A stretch of 64,000 nucleotides of DNA from Chryseobacterium indologenes (GTDB taxonomy: Bacteria > Bacteroidota > Bacteroidia > Flavobacteriales > Weeksellaceae): the NCBI RefSeq assembly GCF_002025665.1, contig NZ_CP018786.1, forward strand, positions 2,790,001-2,854,000. The letters run 5' to 3'. Made by a program: the position numbers and the translations under genes. The notes under the pieces were generated by a model. It was not told the origin of the DNA. It did no database searches and saw only the letters and a program-made list of their open reading frames with translations. Below are positions 26,127 to 33,767 of the stretch, one piece after another; the first letter of the stretch is position 1; the number at the start of each line of letters is the position of its first letter.

Positions 26127-26708
26127 ATGAAAAGATATAATTTATTGATTGTACTATTACTGCTTATTTTCAATGTTACTACAGCACAAAAGAAGGGTTC
26201 TCCTGCTGCCGATCTTAGTATATTAAAAGATACAAAATCAAAAATCGAAGCTACCGTTCCATTGGTTATTCAGCATCTTCAAACGATCTCTACAAAAGAA
26301 GGAGATAATAATATTGTGAATAACGGAAAGATTGCTTTGGGTAGAGAATATGGTATTTTAGAGTCTGAATGGTTTTTATACAGAAACAATATGAAAAACT
26401 GTATCCTGAACAATTCTTCTAAAAAAGCTAAGAAATGTATGGAATACCACAACAATATGTTGAGAGGTACGATGATCAATTACAACAATTATATTACCAA
26501 CCTTACAAGAAAGAACGGATATCTGGGTGTTGAAGGAGATACAAAATTTGAATTCAAACCTGCTGATATTGCTACAAAGCTAAGTGAAGCGTATTTCAAT
26601 GCAAACGATGCTGCGGGAAGAATGAAAGCGGATCAAAAAAGAGACTTTTTAGGACAGACAATGTCTGATGACAACAAGCTTACTCCTTACGCTCAACTGG
26701 CACAATAA
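26127..26708 (+). CDS. Uncharacterised exported protein
   Basis: This 193-aa protein has a clear signal peptide (LLIVLLLLIFNVTTAQKKG). The mature part is mostly helical, basic, with two Cys (NCILN and KKCMEY, close together) that may form a disulphide. It contains LGREYGILESEWFLYRNNMKN. I do not recognise a family. It is a single-gene unit with a strong terminator. Confidence 0.82.
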   Translation: MKRYNLLIVLLLLIFNVTTAQKKGSPAADLSILKDTKSKIEATVPLVIQHLQTISTKEGDNNIVNNGKIALGREYGILESEWFLYRNNMKNCILNNSSKKAKKCMEYHNNMLRGTMINYNNYITNLTRKNGYLGVEGDTKFEFKPADIATKLSEAYFNANDAAGRMKADQKRDFLGQTMSDDNKLTPYAQLAQ

Positions 26709-26730
26709 TATTTAAATCATATTTAAAAAT

Positions 26731-26766
26731 AAAAAGAGAACCGCAATTGTGGTTCTCTTTTTTTAT
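26731..26766 (+). terminator. Rho-independent terminator
   Basis: AAAAAGAGAACC / GGTTCTCTTTTT stem with an 8-base loop and T tract. Confidence 0.9.
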
Positions 26767-26772
26767 TCAAAA

Positions 26773-26906
26773 GCAAAAAATCTCCGCCGGAAAAAGCAGT
26801 TTTGTGGTACTAATCATAAAACCCTTGGGGAAAAAGTAGAAAATTAGGCAGAGATTTTTTTGCATACACTCTACAGATCAACTGTCCTACCCATGATCTG
26901 TAAGAG
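26773..26906. other. Two adjacent long hairpins in a 346-base gene-free stretch
   Basis: GCAAAAAATCTCCGCC (26773-26788) faces GGCAGAGATTTTTTTGC (26847-26863) with one mismatch and one extra A; the arms enclose 58 bases. Directly after it, CTCTACAGATCA (26869-26880) faces TGATCTGTAAGAG (26894-26906) with one bulge. Both arms of the first hairpin carry a T run when read outward, so it could end transcription in either direction; it could equally be a small terminal-inverted-repeat remnant or a small RNA. No protein frame fits. The rest of 26907-27055 shows nothing I can name. Confidence 0.4.
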
Positions 26907-27055
26907 CTTTACAAAAATAGGACTATAGCCTTCTGCTGGCTGAAAATACCTGTAGAATTAAATGTTCAAAACTGTAGAACTAATACTACTTCTCATTATA
27001 GAAGTAAAGCACCTCAAAAAAAGATGCTCTACGATTACGTTTGACTCGCTTTGTT

Positions 27056-27502
27056 CTATTTCCACCAATGGTAGTAATTATGCAATCCGTCATATTCAAA
27101 CCCGCAGCGTGGATACAGCGTGTTTCCTATATCATTTGTTTTTTCGGTTTCAAGCATCAGCCCACACGCTCCTGTTTCTTCACACCATTGTTTACTGCGG
27201 TCAATTAGTGCCACAGAAAGTCCCTTCCCTCTATAATCAGGATGAACAAAAAGATCACTTAACAGCCATTGTTTTTGTAATCTGGTATAATGAAATAATT
27301 TGTAAAGCTGTACGAATCCTACGGCTTTTCCGTCTGCTAATGCAAGGAAAATATCGGATTCACTGTTTAAAAACCGCTCTTTGAGAAAAGCCTTCCCTTT
27401 TTCAAGATCCGACTCCTGTCTGTAAAAAATACGGTAAAGATTGAACAATTCAGCCGTTTCATCAAGATCCTCAAGACTTGCCTTTTTAATCATGTGATTC
27501 AT
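27056..27502 (-). CDS. GNAT-family N-acetyltransferase
   Basis: This 148-aa acyltransferase has the GNAT fold, with motif A in LLSDLFVHPDYRGKGLSVALIDRSKQW (the RGKG acetyl-CoA loop) and motif B in LMLETEKTNDIGNTLYPRCGFEY. The substrate cannot be told from the sequence. An ATG 60 bases further upstream is in frame, but a TAnnTTTG promoter box (27529-27536) lies inside that extension, so the shorter start, MNHMIKKASLEDLDE, is preferred. Confidence 0.9.
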   Translation of the reverse strand: MNHMIKKASLEDLDETAELFNLYRIFYRQESDLEKGKAFLKERFLNSESDIFLALADGKAVGFVQLYKLFHYTRLQKQWLLSDLFVHPDYRGKGLSVALIDRSKQWCEETGACGLMLETEKTNDIGNTLYPRCGFEYDGLHNYYHWWK

Positions 27503-27528
27503 CGTTATATCTATTTTTATTAACACGG

Positions 27529-27536
27529 CAAAAATA
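27529..27536 (-). promoter_or_regulatory. -7 promoter box (TATTTTTG) of the GNAT gene
   Basis: Exact TAnnTTTG on the minus strand, 26 bases before the chosen start; it decides against the upstream ATG. Confidence 0.5.
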
Positions 27537-27693
27537 GCTTTAAACAGGACCAGTGATATCATCCAGAATCATATTAAAACCATAGTCCAGATAGACTTAC
27601 TCTTATCTTTATTAAATCATACAATGAATATCGCACGTTTCGGATTGTATTGTTCTGAAGAACTATAGATTTTTGCAGAATAAAATCAAACCA

Positions 27694-28407
27694 ATGAAAA
27701 ATATTGTTCATACAATCAAAAATACAGACTGGCAACAACTTACAGAAGCAATGCATCAAAACGGCTATGCTATCATTCCTGATCTGCTGTCTGAAGAAGA
27801 ATGTGAACTATTGAAATCAGATTACGATCATTCTTCTCTTTATCGTAAAACAGTTGTAATGGCCAGACATCGCTTTGGATTGGGTGAGTATAAATACTTT
27901 AGCTATCCATTACCAGAAATTATTCAAACCATACGAACAACAATCTATCCCTATCTGGCTTCTATTGCCAATACGTGGTTTAAAGCTTTACATATTGACA
28001 CTCAATTTCCTTCAGATCATCAGGAGTTCCTGAACCTGTGTCATTTTAACGGCCAGCAAAAAGCTACGGTTTTAATTTTGAAATATGGAAAAGATGGATT
28101 TAACACCTTACATCAGGATCTATATGGAGATGTATACTTTCCTATTCAAATTGTATTAATGCTCAGTGAACCTGATACAGATTTTACAGGCGGAGAGTTT
28201 GTGCTTACCCAACAAATTCCGAGAGCGCAATCAAAAGCTATTGTTTTAAAACCTAAAAAAGGGGATGTACTTATTTTTACAACTCAATTTAAACCGGAAA
28301 AAGGAACCAAGGGTTACTACAGAGTCAATATGAAACATGGAGTAAGTGAAGTGAGAGAAGGAAACCGCTATACTTTAGGTATTATTTTCCATGATGCAGC
28401 CAGTTAG
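27694..28407 (+). CDS. 2OG-Fe(II) oxygenase
   Basis: This 237-aa cytoplasmic dioxygenase uses 2-oxoglutarate and Fe(II). The facial triad is visible as HxD in NTLHQDLYGDVYFP and the distal His in YRVNMKHGVSEV, followed by the 2OG-binding Arg region REGNRYTLGIIFHD. The sequence resembles the group often named simply 2OG-Fe(II) oxygenase (PF09859-like). The gene lies 27 bases before a stand-alone Ada zinc-domain gene on the same strand, a neighbourhood that suggests repair of alkylated nucleic acid, though no activity is shown. A TTG 21 bases upstream is an alternative start. Confidence 0.9.
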   Translation: MKNIVHTIKNTDWQQLTEAMHQNGYAIIPDLLSEEECELLKSDYDHSSLYRKTVVMARHRFGLGEYKYFSYPLPEIIQTIRTTIYPYLASIANTWFKALHIDTQFPSDHQEFLNLCHFNGQQKATVLILKYGKDGFNTLHQDLYGDVYFPIQIVLMLSEPDTDFTGGEFVLTQQIPRAQSKAIVLKPKKGDVLIFTTQFKPEKGTKGYYRVNMKHGVSEVREGNRYTLGIIFHDAAS

Positions 28408-28434
28408 TTATTAAATGTTATAAAAAGATGAATC

Positions 28435-28674
28435 ATGATTCAGCATTCTCAACTATCATCTGAAAATCTGAGAAGTAAAATCCACAGCGGAGACATTTGT
28501 TTTGGAGGGAATAAAAAATTGAAAATCTACGGATTACTCAGCTGCCGATCAGGAAAAAGAATGAAGATGGAAAACAGGGTTTTCTTTGCAGATGAAAAAG
28601 AAGCTTTAGAAAATGGTTATCGTCCGTGTGGTCATTGTATGAGAGAAGCTTATCAACAATGGAAAAACAAATGA
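28435..28674 (+). CDS. Stand-alone Ada-type metal-binding domain protein
   Basis: This 79-aa protein corresponds to the N-terminal zinc domain of Ada, which in E. coli accepts methyl groups from DNA phosphotriesters on Cys38. Cys37 in IYGLLSC, and Cys65 and Cys68 in YRPCGHC, align with Ada Cys42, Cys69 and Cys72. The position of the acceptor Cys38 (FCRPSC in Ada) is Gly here (YGLLSC), although another Cys (22, in DICFGG) lies nearby. The domain could still bind zinc or DNA but should not transfer methyl in the Ada way. It is in one operon with the oxygenase. Confidence 0.88.
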   Translation: MIQHSQLSSENLRSKIHSGDICFGGNKKLKIYGLLSCRSGKRMKMENRVFFADEKEALENGYRPCGHCMREAYQQWKNK

Positions 28675-28698
28675 AACAATAATTAATAAATGAAAAAG

Positions 28699-28720
28699 TG
28701 AAGCAATAAATATTGCTTCA
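28699..28720. other. Perfect 10-bp inverted repeat after the oxygenase-Ada pair
   Basis: TGAAGCAATA / TATTGCTTCA around AA, without a following T run. It might be an inefficient terminator or a regulator site; nothing else is visible in 28675-28877. Confidence 0.35.
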
Positions 28721-28877
28721 TCCTGCATGTATAATATACATTTGAAAAAGTTTTAAAAATTACGGAATCCCGTAGTGGTATGTAAAATATTTGTTGCAAA
28801 ATTGTCCTGTATCATATTCATTAAAATTATTCAATTGAATGTGAAAAATATATTATATTTAAAAACTAAAAAAACAA

Positions 28878-30233
28878 ATGCTTATGAAAAGAAAAATGCA
28901 TGTAACAAGAATATTTCTGGTGATTGTAACATTATTCAGTATGAATTCTTGTATCCGCGATGATCTCGCTGTTGAAAGTCAATCCCAGCAAAATTCAAAA
29001 AATATGTCTGCTAAATTTGCTTCACGGAGTTTTTGGAAAGAAGATAATGTGTATATCAGCAAAGTACAACAGATATTCCTAAAAGTTGCCAATCTGGAAC
29101 ATGTAAGGACTAGATATGGGGAATTGAACTGGGATTATGCCATGACTTTTGGCAATTTTAATGAAACGTATGCTTTAGTACCTATTATTAAAGACAATAA
29201 AGTAGTACTTTTAATGGAGGCGGTTAGAACAGGAAATAAAGTATTTTTTTACGAAAAAGATAATAAAGACCTCATTGAATTTTTTAATCTTGCCATGCAT
29301 TCAAATGTTATAAAGTATGAGGAAGTAATTAATATGAAAAGAAATATATCATCTAAGACAATATCTGCTTTCGTATGTACTACTAGATGGTTATCAATAG
29401 GATGTTCTGATAATGAGCCTAATTGTGTGCCTTATGTGAAATCAGTTACCAATTGTGAATATCAGGGAGGCACCGGCATCCCACCAAAGTCATTCGATCC
29501 TATTGGAATGGATGATGGGGGAAACGGAAATAATGGGTATGAATATCCTGAAATACCTGAAGAGCAAAATCCATGTTCGAAATTGAAAATACAAACGACC
29601 AATACTACTTTCAAAAGTAATATTACTTCCTTACAAGATAAAACAGGAGAATCTCACGAAAGTGGATATAGAATTGGACGTAACCCTGATGGTACCCTGC
29701 AAAATCAATTGTTGCAAAATAAGCCAGGAACCAGCCAGGTAGATATGAAAATATTTCCAAATACCACTACCTTAATGCACTCTCATTATAATACATTATA
29801 TCCTATGTTTTCTCCAGGAGACATTATTTTATTTAATCAATGGATTGTTTGGGCTCAAAATTGGAACGCAGTAGCAACAAATACTCCTAAAATCCCTTTA
29901 AATAATCTTACTCTTACTGTAGTGACTAGTAATGGAAATTATTCATTTAATTTTGACGGATCATCTGCAACTGCTTTTCCTAATTATACGCAACAACAAT
30001 ATGATGAGCTAAATGAATTATATGCAAAAATGTTAAGTGAAGCAAGAACTGTTTCAAATGTGAGTGGAACTGTAAATTATGATATGGAGAAATTGGAAAA
30101 ACAATTTTTAAACTTTATGAAAATTAAAATGAATATGACTGGACTTGTATTATTTAGAAATACAGATACTGGAAATACAAAACTTGGTCTGAATACTAAT
30201 GGAACTTTAAACGCATCGGAGTGCCCTGAATAA
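28878..30233 (+). CDS. Uncharacterised lipoprotein with a JAMM-like HxH...SxxD motif
   Basis: This 451-aa protein has a lipoprotein signal (IFLVIVTLFSMNSC). A central Cys-containing region (CTTRWLSIGCSDNEPNC) is followed by a Pro/Gly/Asn linker. The C-terminal part holds MHSHYNTLYPMFSPGDIILF, with His301, His303, Ser312 and Asp315. This is close to the zinc site of JAB1/MPN (JAMM) proteases (HSH-x7-SxxD) but with eight residues between the second His and Ser. An upstream Glu (SHESGYRIGRN) could complete it. I do not recognise a named family. It lies 12 bases before a DUF6705 gene, in an AT-rich tract that may be recently acquired. Confidence 0.8.
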   Translation: MLMKRKMHVTRIFLVIVTLFSMNSCIRDDLAVESQSQQNSKNMSAKFASRSFWKEDNVYISKVQQIFLKVANLEHVRTRYGELNWDYAMTFGNFNETYALVPIIKDNKVVLLMEAVRTGNKVFFYEKDNKDLIEFFNLAMHSNVIKYEEVINMKRNISSKTISAFVCTTRWLSIGCSDNEPNCVPYVKSVTNCEYQGGTGIPPKSFDPIGMDDGGNGNNGYEYPEIPEEQNPCSKLKIQTTNTTFKSNITSLQDKTGESHESGYRIGRNPDGTLQNQLLQNKPGTSQVDMKIFPNTTTLMHSHYNTLYPMFSPGDIILFNQWIVWAQNWNAVATNTPKIPLNNLTLTVVTSNGNYSFNFDGSSATAFPNYTQQQYDELNELYAKMLSEARTVSNVSGTVNYDMEKLEKQFLNFMKIKMNMTGLVLFRNTDTGNTKLGLNTNGTLNASECPE

Positions 30234-30245
30234 AAACATAAAATT

Positions 30246-30812
30246 ATGAAACAAATATTCTTAATCATACTTTCAATCATTACAATTTCTTGTAAAGCAC
30301 AGATTTATCCTTTAAATACTAGTTTGGATAATCTTCCTGATAATGCGTACTTAAAAGACACCAATAATGAACTTGATCAATATGTAGGCCTATGGAAAGG
30401 AAATTGGGGAGGTAAAACACTATTTTTAGAATTAAAGAAAGTGAAATATTATTATAGTGGTAACAAGCCATTTTACGAAGATAAAATATTTGGTGAAAGA
30501 AAAATAATAGCATCAAATGGAGTGATAGAAATAGATAGGATTACAAATTTTGACTACCAATCTCCTGAATTTAGAGGTATTGAAAATAGTTTAGTAAATG
30601 GAAACTGGAAAAGAATATATTTTTCTCCAAAAAACATGTGTAATAAAAAAGCTTTTCTTGATATTACAAGTTTTTCAGGTAACCAAATGACTTTACATTT
30701 CGAATATTATCCAAGTTTTATTGATGAAAATTGTCAACACAATGCCTATGTCAACCAATATGGTGATTTCCCAATAAATTTTCCAAAAGATATTGTGCTG
30801 ACAAAGCAATAA
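30246..30812 (+). CDS. DUF6705-like exported protein
   Basis: This 188-aa protein has an N-terminal signal (MKQIFLIILSIITISCKAQ; a lipid-modified Cys16 is possible). The mature part starts YPLNTSLDNLPDNAYLKDTNNELDQYVGLWKGN, which I recognise as typical of the DUF6705 group in Chryseobacterium, a family of unknown function with many paralogues. It is 12 bases downstream of the JAMM-like lipoprotein gene and is probably co-transcribed with it. Base composition is as AT-rich as its neighbour. Confidence 0.82.
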   Translation: MKQIFLIILSIITISCKAQIYPLNTSLDNLPDNAYLKDTNNELDQYVGLWKGNWGGKTLFLELKKVKYYYSGNKPFYEDKIFGERKIIASNGVIEIDRITNFDYQSPEFRGIENSLVNGNWKRIYFSPKNMCNKKAFLDITSFSGNQMTLHFEYYPSFIDENCQHNAYVNQYGDFPINFPKDIVLTKQ

Positions 30813-30839
30813 TTGATAATTAGATAGATATTAAATTGT

Positions 30840-30868
30840 AAAAAAACTTCTGCTAGTAGGAGTTTTTT
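30840..30868 (+). terminator. Terminator after the DUF6705 gene
   Basis: AAAAAACTTCT / AGGAGTTTTTT stem (one mismatch) with a 6-base loop and T7. Confidence 0.75.
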
Positions 30869-30990
30869 TATTAAAAATTACCCCGAAGTCTTTCAAGTTT
30901 TTAATAAACTCTTCTATTTCTTCAACTACTGTATTCCCAATGTTCCTAAACAAGAATTAAATCAAAGTTTATTAATTCTAAAAAAATATA

Positions 30991-31030
30991 CAAAAAAATC
31001 GGCATAACAATAAGTCATACCGATTTTTTG
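30991..31030 (-). terminator. Terminator of the initiator tRNA array
   Basis: Inverted repeat AAAAAATCGG / CCGATTTTTT with a 17-base loop. It lies 6 bases beyond the last tRNA in the direction of transcription; on the minus strand a T7 run ends it. Confidence 0.8.
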
Positions 31031-31035
31031 TTTAG

Positions 31036-31108
<73 letters not shown>

Positions 31109-31146
31109 GTATATTTTTAGAGTGTTTACCGAAAACACTTGCTTAG

Positions 31147-31219
<73 letters not shown>

Positions 31220-31257
31220 GTGTATTTTTAGAGTGCTTACCGAAAGCACTTGCTTAG

Positions 31258-31330
<73 letters not shown>

Positions 31331-31368
31331 GTGTATTTTTAGAGTGCTTACCGAAAGCACTTGCTTAG

Positions 31369-31441
<73 letters not shown>

Positions 31442-31479
31442 GTATATTTTTAGAGTACTTACCGAAAGTACTTACTTAG

Positions 31480-31552
<73 letters not shown>

Positions 31553-31563
31553 ATATTGGATTG

Positions 31564-31571
31564 CAAAGGTA
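31564..31571 (-). promoter_or_regulatory. -7 promoter box (TACCTTTG) of the tRNA array
   Basis: Exact TAnnTTTG on the minus strand, 11 bases before the first tRNA; no -33 TTG at the usual spacing. Confidence 0.6.
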
Positions 31572-31641
31572 CGAATATTTTTTACAAATCCTAATTTTTC
31601 TTTTAAATAAAGGACTTTTATGAAAACTATTTTATTATTTG

Positions 31642-31649
31642 TATCTTTG
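31642..31649 (+). promoter_or_regulatory. -7 promoter box (TATCTTTG) directly before the tsaC-like gene
   Basis: Exact TAnnTTTG ending 4 bases before the ATG at 31654. With a normal distance to the transcription start the mRNA would be leaderless or nearly so. Confidence 0.6.
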
Positions 31650-31653
31650 TTTT

Positions 31654-32265
31654 ATGGCAAAAATATTAAAAATTTATCCGGACAACCCACAGGAAAATCT
31701 TGTGAATGAGGTTATTAAAACTTTAAACAACGGCGGGCTGATTATCTATCCTTCTGATACGATTTATGCTTTAGGGTGTAATATTTTTGATATAAAAGCC
31801 ATGGAAAAACTGGCCCAGCTCAAAAAAATGAAGCTTGAGAAGTCAAAATTCTCAATTATCTGTAATGATCTAAGCCATCTTTCGGACTTTACAAGACCTA
31901 TCGACACCTCGGTTTTCAGATTTCTGAAAAGTCATCTTCCCGGACCATTTACTTTCATTCTTGAAGCCAATAAAAGTTTACCTTTAGCTTATAAAGGACA
32001 TAAAACAATTGGTATCCGTGTTCCTGACCATCCGATTCCACAGCTTATTGTTGAAAAACTGGGCCACCCTATTGCATCTACTTCCATTAAAGACGATGAT
32101 GAAATTATTGAATATTCTACCGATCCTGAACTTATTGCTGAAAAATATGATCATCTGGTAGATATTGTTATTGATTCAGGGTATGGAGATAATGTGGCTT
32201 CCACGATTGTAGACCTTACGTCAGGAGAACCGGAGATTATTCGTCAGGGAAAAGGGATCATTTAA
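31654..32265 (+). CDS. tsaC: L-threonylcarbamoyladenylate synthase (YrdC/Sua5 domain)
   Basis: This 203-aa enzyme makes threonylcarbamoyl-AMP from threonine, bicarbonate and ATP, the precursor of t6A at position 37 of ANN-decoding tRNAs. The YrdC signature is clear (IIYPSDTIYALGCN, KxKxK-like KKMKLEKSKFSIIC, LPGPFTFILEA, IGIRVPDHP, STSI). It has no Sua5 C-terminal domain. MAKILKIYPDNP is the usual start; the in-frame TTG 15 bases upstream lies inside the promoter box and is rejected. It lies divergently beside the initiator tRNA array. Confidence 0.94.
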   Translation: MAKILKIYPDNPQENLVNEVIKTLNNGGLIIYPSDTIYALGCNIFDIKAMEKLAQLKKMKLEKSKFSIICNDLSHLSDFTRPIDTSVFRFLKSHLPGPFTFILEANKSLPLAYKGHKTIGIRVPDHPIPQLIVEKLGHPIASTSIKDDDEIIEYSTDPELIAEKYDHLVDIVIDSGYGDNVASTIVDLTSGEPEIIRQGKGII

Positions 32266-32308
32266 TTCAAAGTTTAAAGTTCAAGGTTTAGGGTACTGAA
32301 TTATGAGT
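32266..32308 (+). repeat. Dispersed short repeat that includes the next gene's start codon
   Basis: TTCAAAGTTTAAAGTTCAAG followed by GTTTAGGG and CTGAATTATGAGT. Related copies lie at 34100-34124 (inside prmC), 60245-60320 and, in the other orientation, near 14010-14110. The ATG of the CPBP gene at 32303 lies inside the TGAATTATGAGT unit. Confidence 0.65.
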
Positions 32309-33004
32309 CTTACCGGGAAATATGCTGTAGGGATTTTACTCACGTTTACTATTTTGGCTACTGCCATGCTGTATGCTTTTCCAGCTGTCACAATGATAAC
32401 CGGAATAAAAGGAATTACAGAAGTCAATTTCTTTCTCAGCAGAATTACGTTATGGATAATTCTCCTTCTCGTACTTCTCTACACTATTTTTATTGAAAAA
32501 AGTGCTTTTTTATTTAAGGAAGAGAAAAAATATTCAGCTGCATTTTATGTCAAAGCTGTGCTGAGCTTGTATTTTATCTGTTTGATTGGCGGAGGGATTC
32601 TGAATGCAGTCATCCTGTTTTTTATAGAGGAAAAAATAAGCACTAAACTTCTCAACCTTGTACCCATTTTTAGAAATAATTATTTTTTAGTTATTTTTAC
32701 ATGCCTTACAGCTGCTATTGTAGAGGAGTTCCTGATGCGAGGCTATATACAGTCCAGGCTTGAAAAAATCTACAACAATCCCACCGTTGCAATTGTTATT
32801 TCATCGGTCTTATTTGGAATTTTACATAGTACTTACGGTACCATAAGCCAGGTTCTCGGACCTTTTTTTATCGGAATCGTATTTGCTATATTTTATAAAC
32901 GTTATTCAAATATTAAAATTCTGATCATCTGTCATTTTATGATTGATTTTATTGCCATGATGATGATGAATTTTATTGATATTAAACACTTATCTGTATT
33001 TTAA
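32303..33004 (+). CDS. CPBP-family intramembrane glutamic protease
   Basis: This 233-aa membrane protein has about six hydrophobic segments and the ABI/CPBP motifs: Glu141-Glu142...Arg146 (VEEFLMRGY), FGILHSTYG with His175, and CHFMIDFIAM with His211 and Asp215. The family includes CAAX-type proteases and bacterial proteins involved in bacteriocin maturation or self-immunity; the substrate here is unknown. The ATG is embedded in a dispersed repeat, but GxYAVGILLTFT begins the first span directly, so this start is likely. It is followed after 4 bases by yaaA. Confidence 0.9.
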   Translation: MSLTGKYAVGILLTFTILATAMLYAFPAVTMITGIKGITEVNFFLSRITLWIILLLVLLYTIFIEKSAFLFKEEKKYSAAFYVKAVLSLYFICLIGGGILNAVILFFIEEKISTKLLNLVPIFRNNYFLVIFTCLTAAIVEEFLMRGYIQSRLEKIYNNPTVAIVISSVLFGILHSTYGTISQVLGPFFIGIVFAIFYKRYSNIKILIICHFMIDFIAMMMMNFIDIKHLSVF

Positions 33005-33008
33005 CATT

Positions 33009-33767
33009 ATGAAAATTATAACATCTCCTGCCAAATTAATGAACGTGGAAAATTCAACAGATCTGTTGAAATCTTCTACTCCAAAATTCATTGAAGATGC
33101 AGCATTGATACAATCTTATTTAAAAGAAAAATCGCCAAAATATCTTTCCGAGTTGATGGAAATATCACCTAAGCTTGCTGATGAAAACTGGGAAAGAAAT
33201 CAAAAATGGAAATCCAAACCTACAGCGAAAGAATCTGCTCCTGCCATGTTTGCCTTTACAGGAGAGGTTTACAGAGGGCTGGATTCCAAAACACTGGATA
33301 AAAATGCTGTAGATTACCTGCAGAAAAACTACAGAATGCTTTCCGGGCTATACGGTTTACTGAAACCCTCTGATAAAGTGATGCTTTACAGACTGGAAAT
33401 GGGTCGCCCTTTTGAATTTGAGCAATACAAAAACCTATACGAATTCTGGAGAGAAAAAATTACAGAACAACTGAATGCTGAGATGAAAAAAGGAGAAATC
33501 CTTCTTCACCTTGCCAGTAACGAATATGGGAAAGTAATCGACAGAAAAAAACTGAACCACAAAGTTATTGATTTCGATTTTTACGAATTAAAAGACGGAA
33601 AACTGAAGACCATTGTTGTGTATACCAAACATGCCAGAGGCCTTGTAGTGAGATTCTGTGCAGAAACCAATGCCAAAACACTGGAAGATGTGAAAGCCTT
33701 CAACTATGAAGGATATAGAATTGATGAAGAGAAGTCTACAGATACAAAACTGGTTTTTACAAGATAA
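33009..33767 (+). CDS. yaaA: Peroxide stress protein YaaA
   Basis: This 252-aa cytoplasmic protein of the YaaA/DUF328 family begins MKIITSPAKLMNVE, the typical N-terminus. In E. coli YaaA lowers free intracellular iron during peroxide stress and has a DNA-binding helix-hairpin-helix element. Conserved segments such as YRGLDSKTLD, YLQKNYRMLSGLYGLLKP and LLHLASNEYGKVI are present and length is normal. An in-frame ATG 33 bases upstream overlaps the CPBP gene and is rejected. The stop codon is directly followed by the prmC ATG (TAAATG), so the two are translationally linked. Confidence 0.94.
   Translation: MKIITSPAKLMNVENSTDLLKSSTPKFIEDAALIQSYLKEKSPKYLSELMEISPKLADENWERNQKWKSKPTAKESAPAMFAFTGEVYRGLDSKTLDKNAVDYLQKNYRMLSGLYGLLKPSDKVMLYRLEMGRPFEFEQYKNLYEFWREKITEQLNAEMKKGEILLHLASNEYGKVIDRKKLNHKVIDFDFYELKDGKLKTIVVYTKHARGLVVRFCAETNAKTLEDVKAFNYEGYRIDEEKSTDTKLVFTR

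Noticed and set aside
26962-27384. 140-codon open frame on the plus strand
   Set aside because: It runs opposite to the GNAT gene, which has clear family motifs; the plus-strand product has none.
28435-28674. Calling the small zinc-domain protein a methylphosphotriester methyltransferase
   Set aside because: The acceptor Cys is replaced by Gly and neither the AraC nor the alkyltransferase domains of Ada are present.
32303-33004. CPBP protease as immunity or processing protein of the GG-leader peptides
   Set aside because: CPBP proteins can have this role, but this one lies 18-26 kb away in a housekeeping run (yaaA, prmC); nothing in the sequence links it to the peptides.
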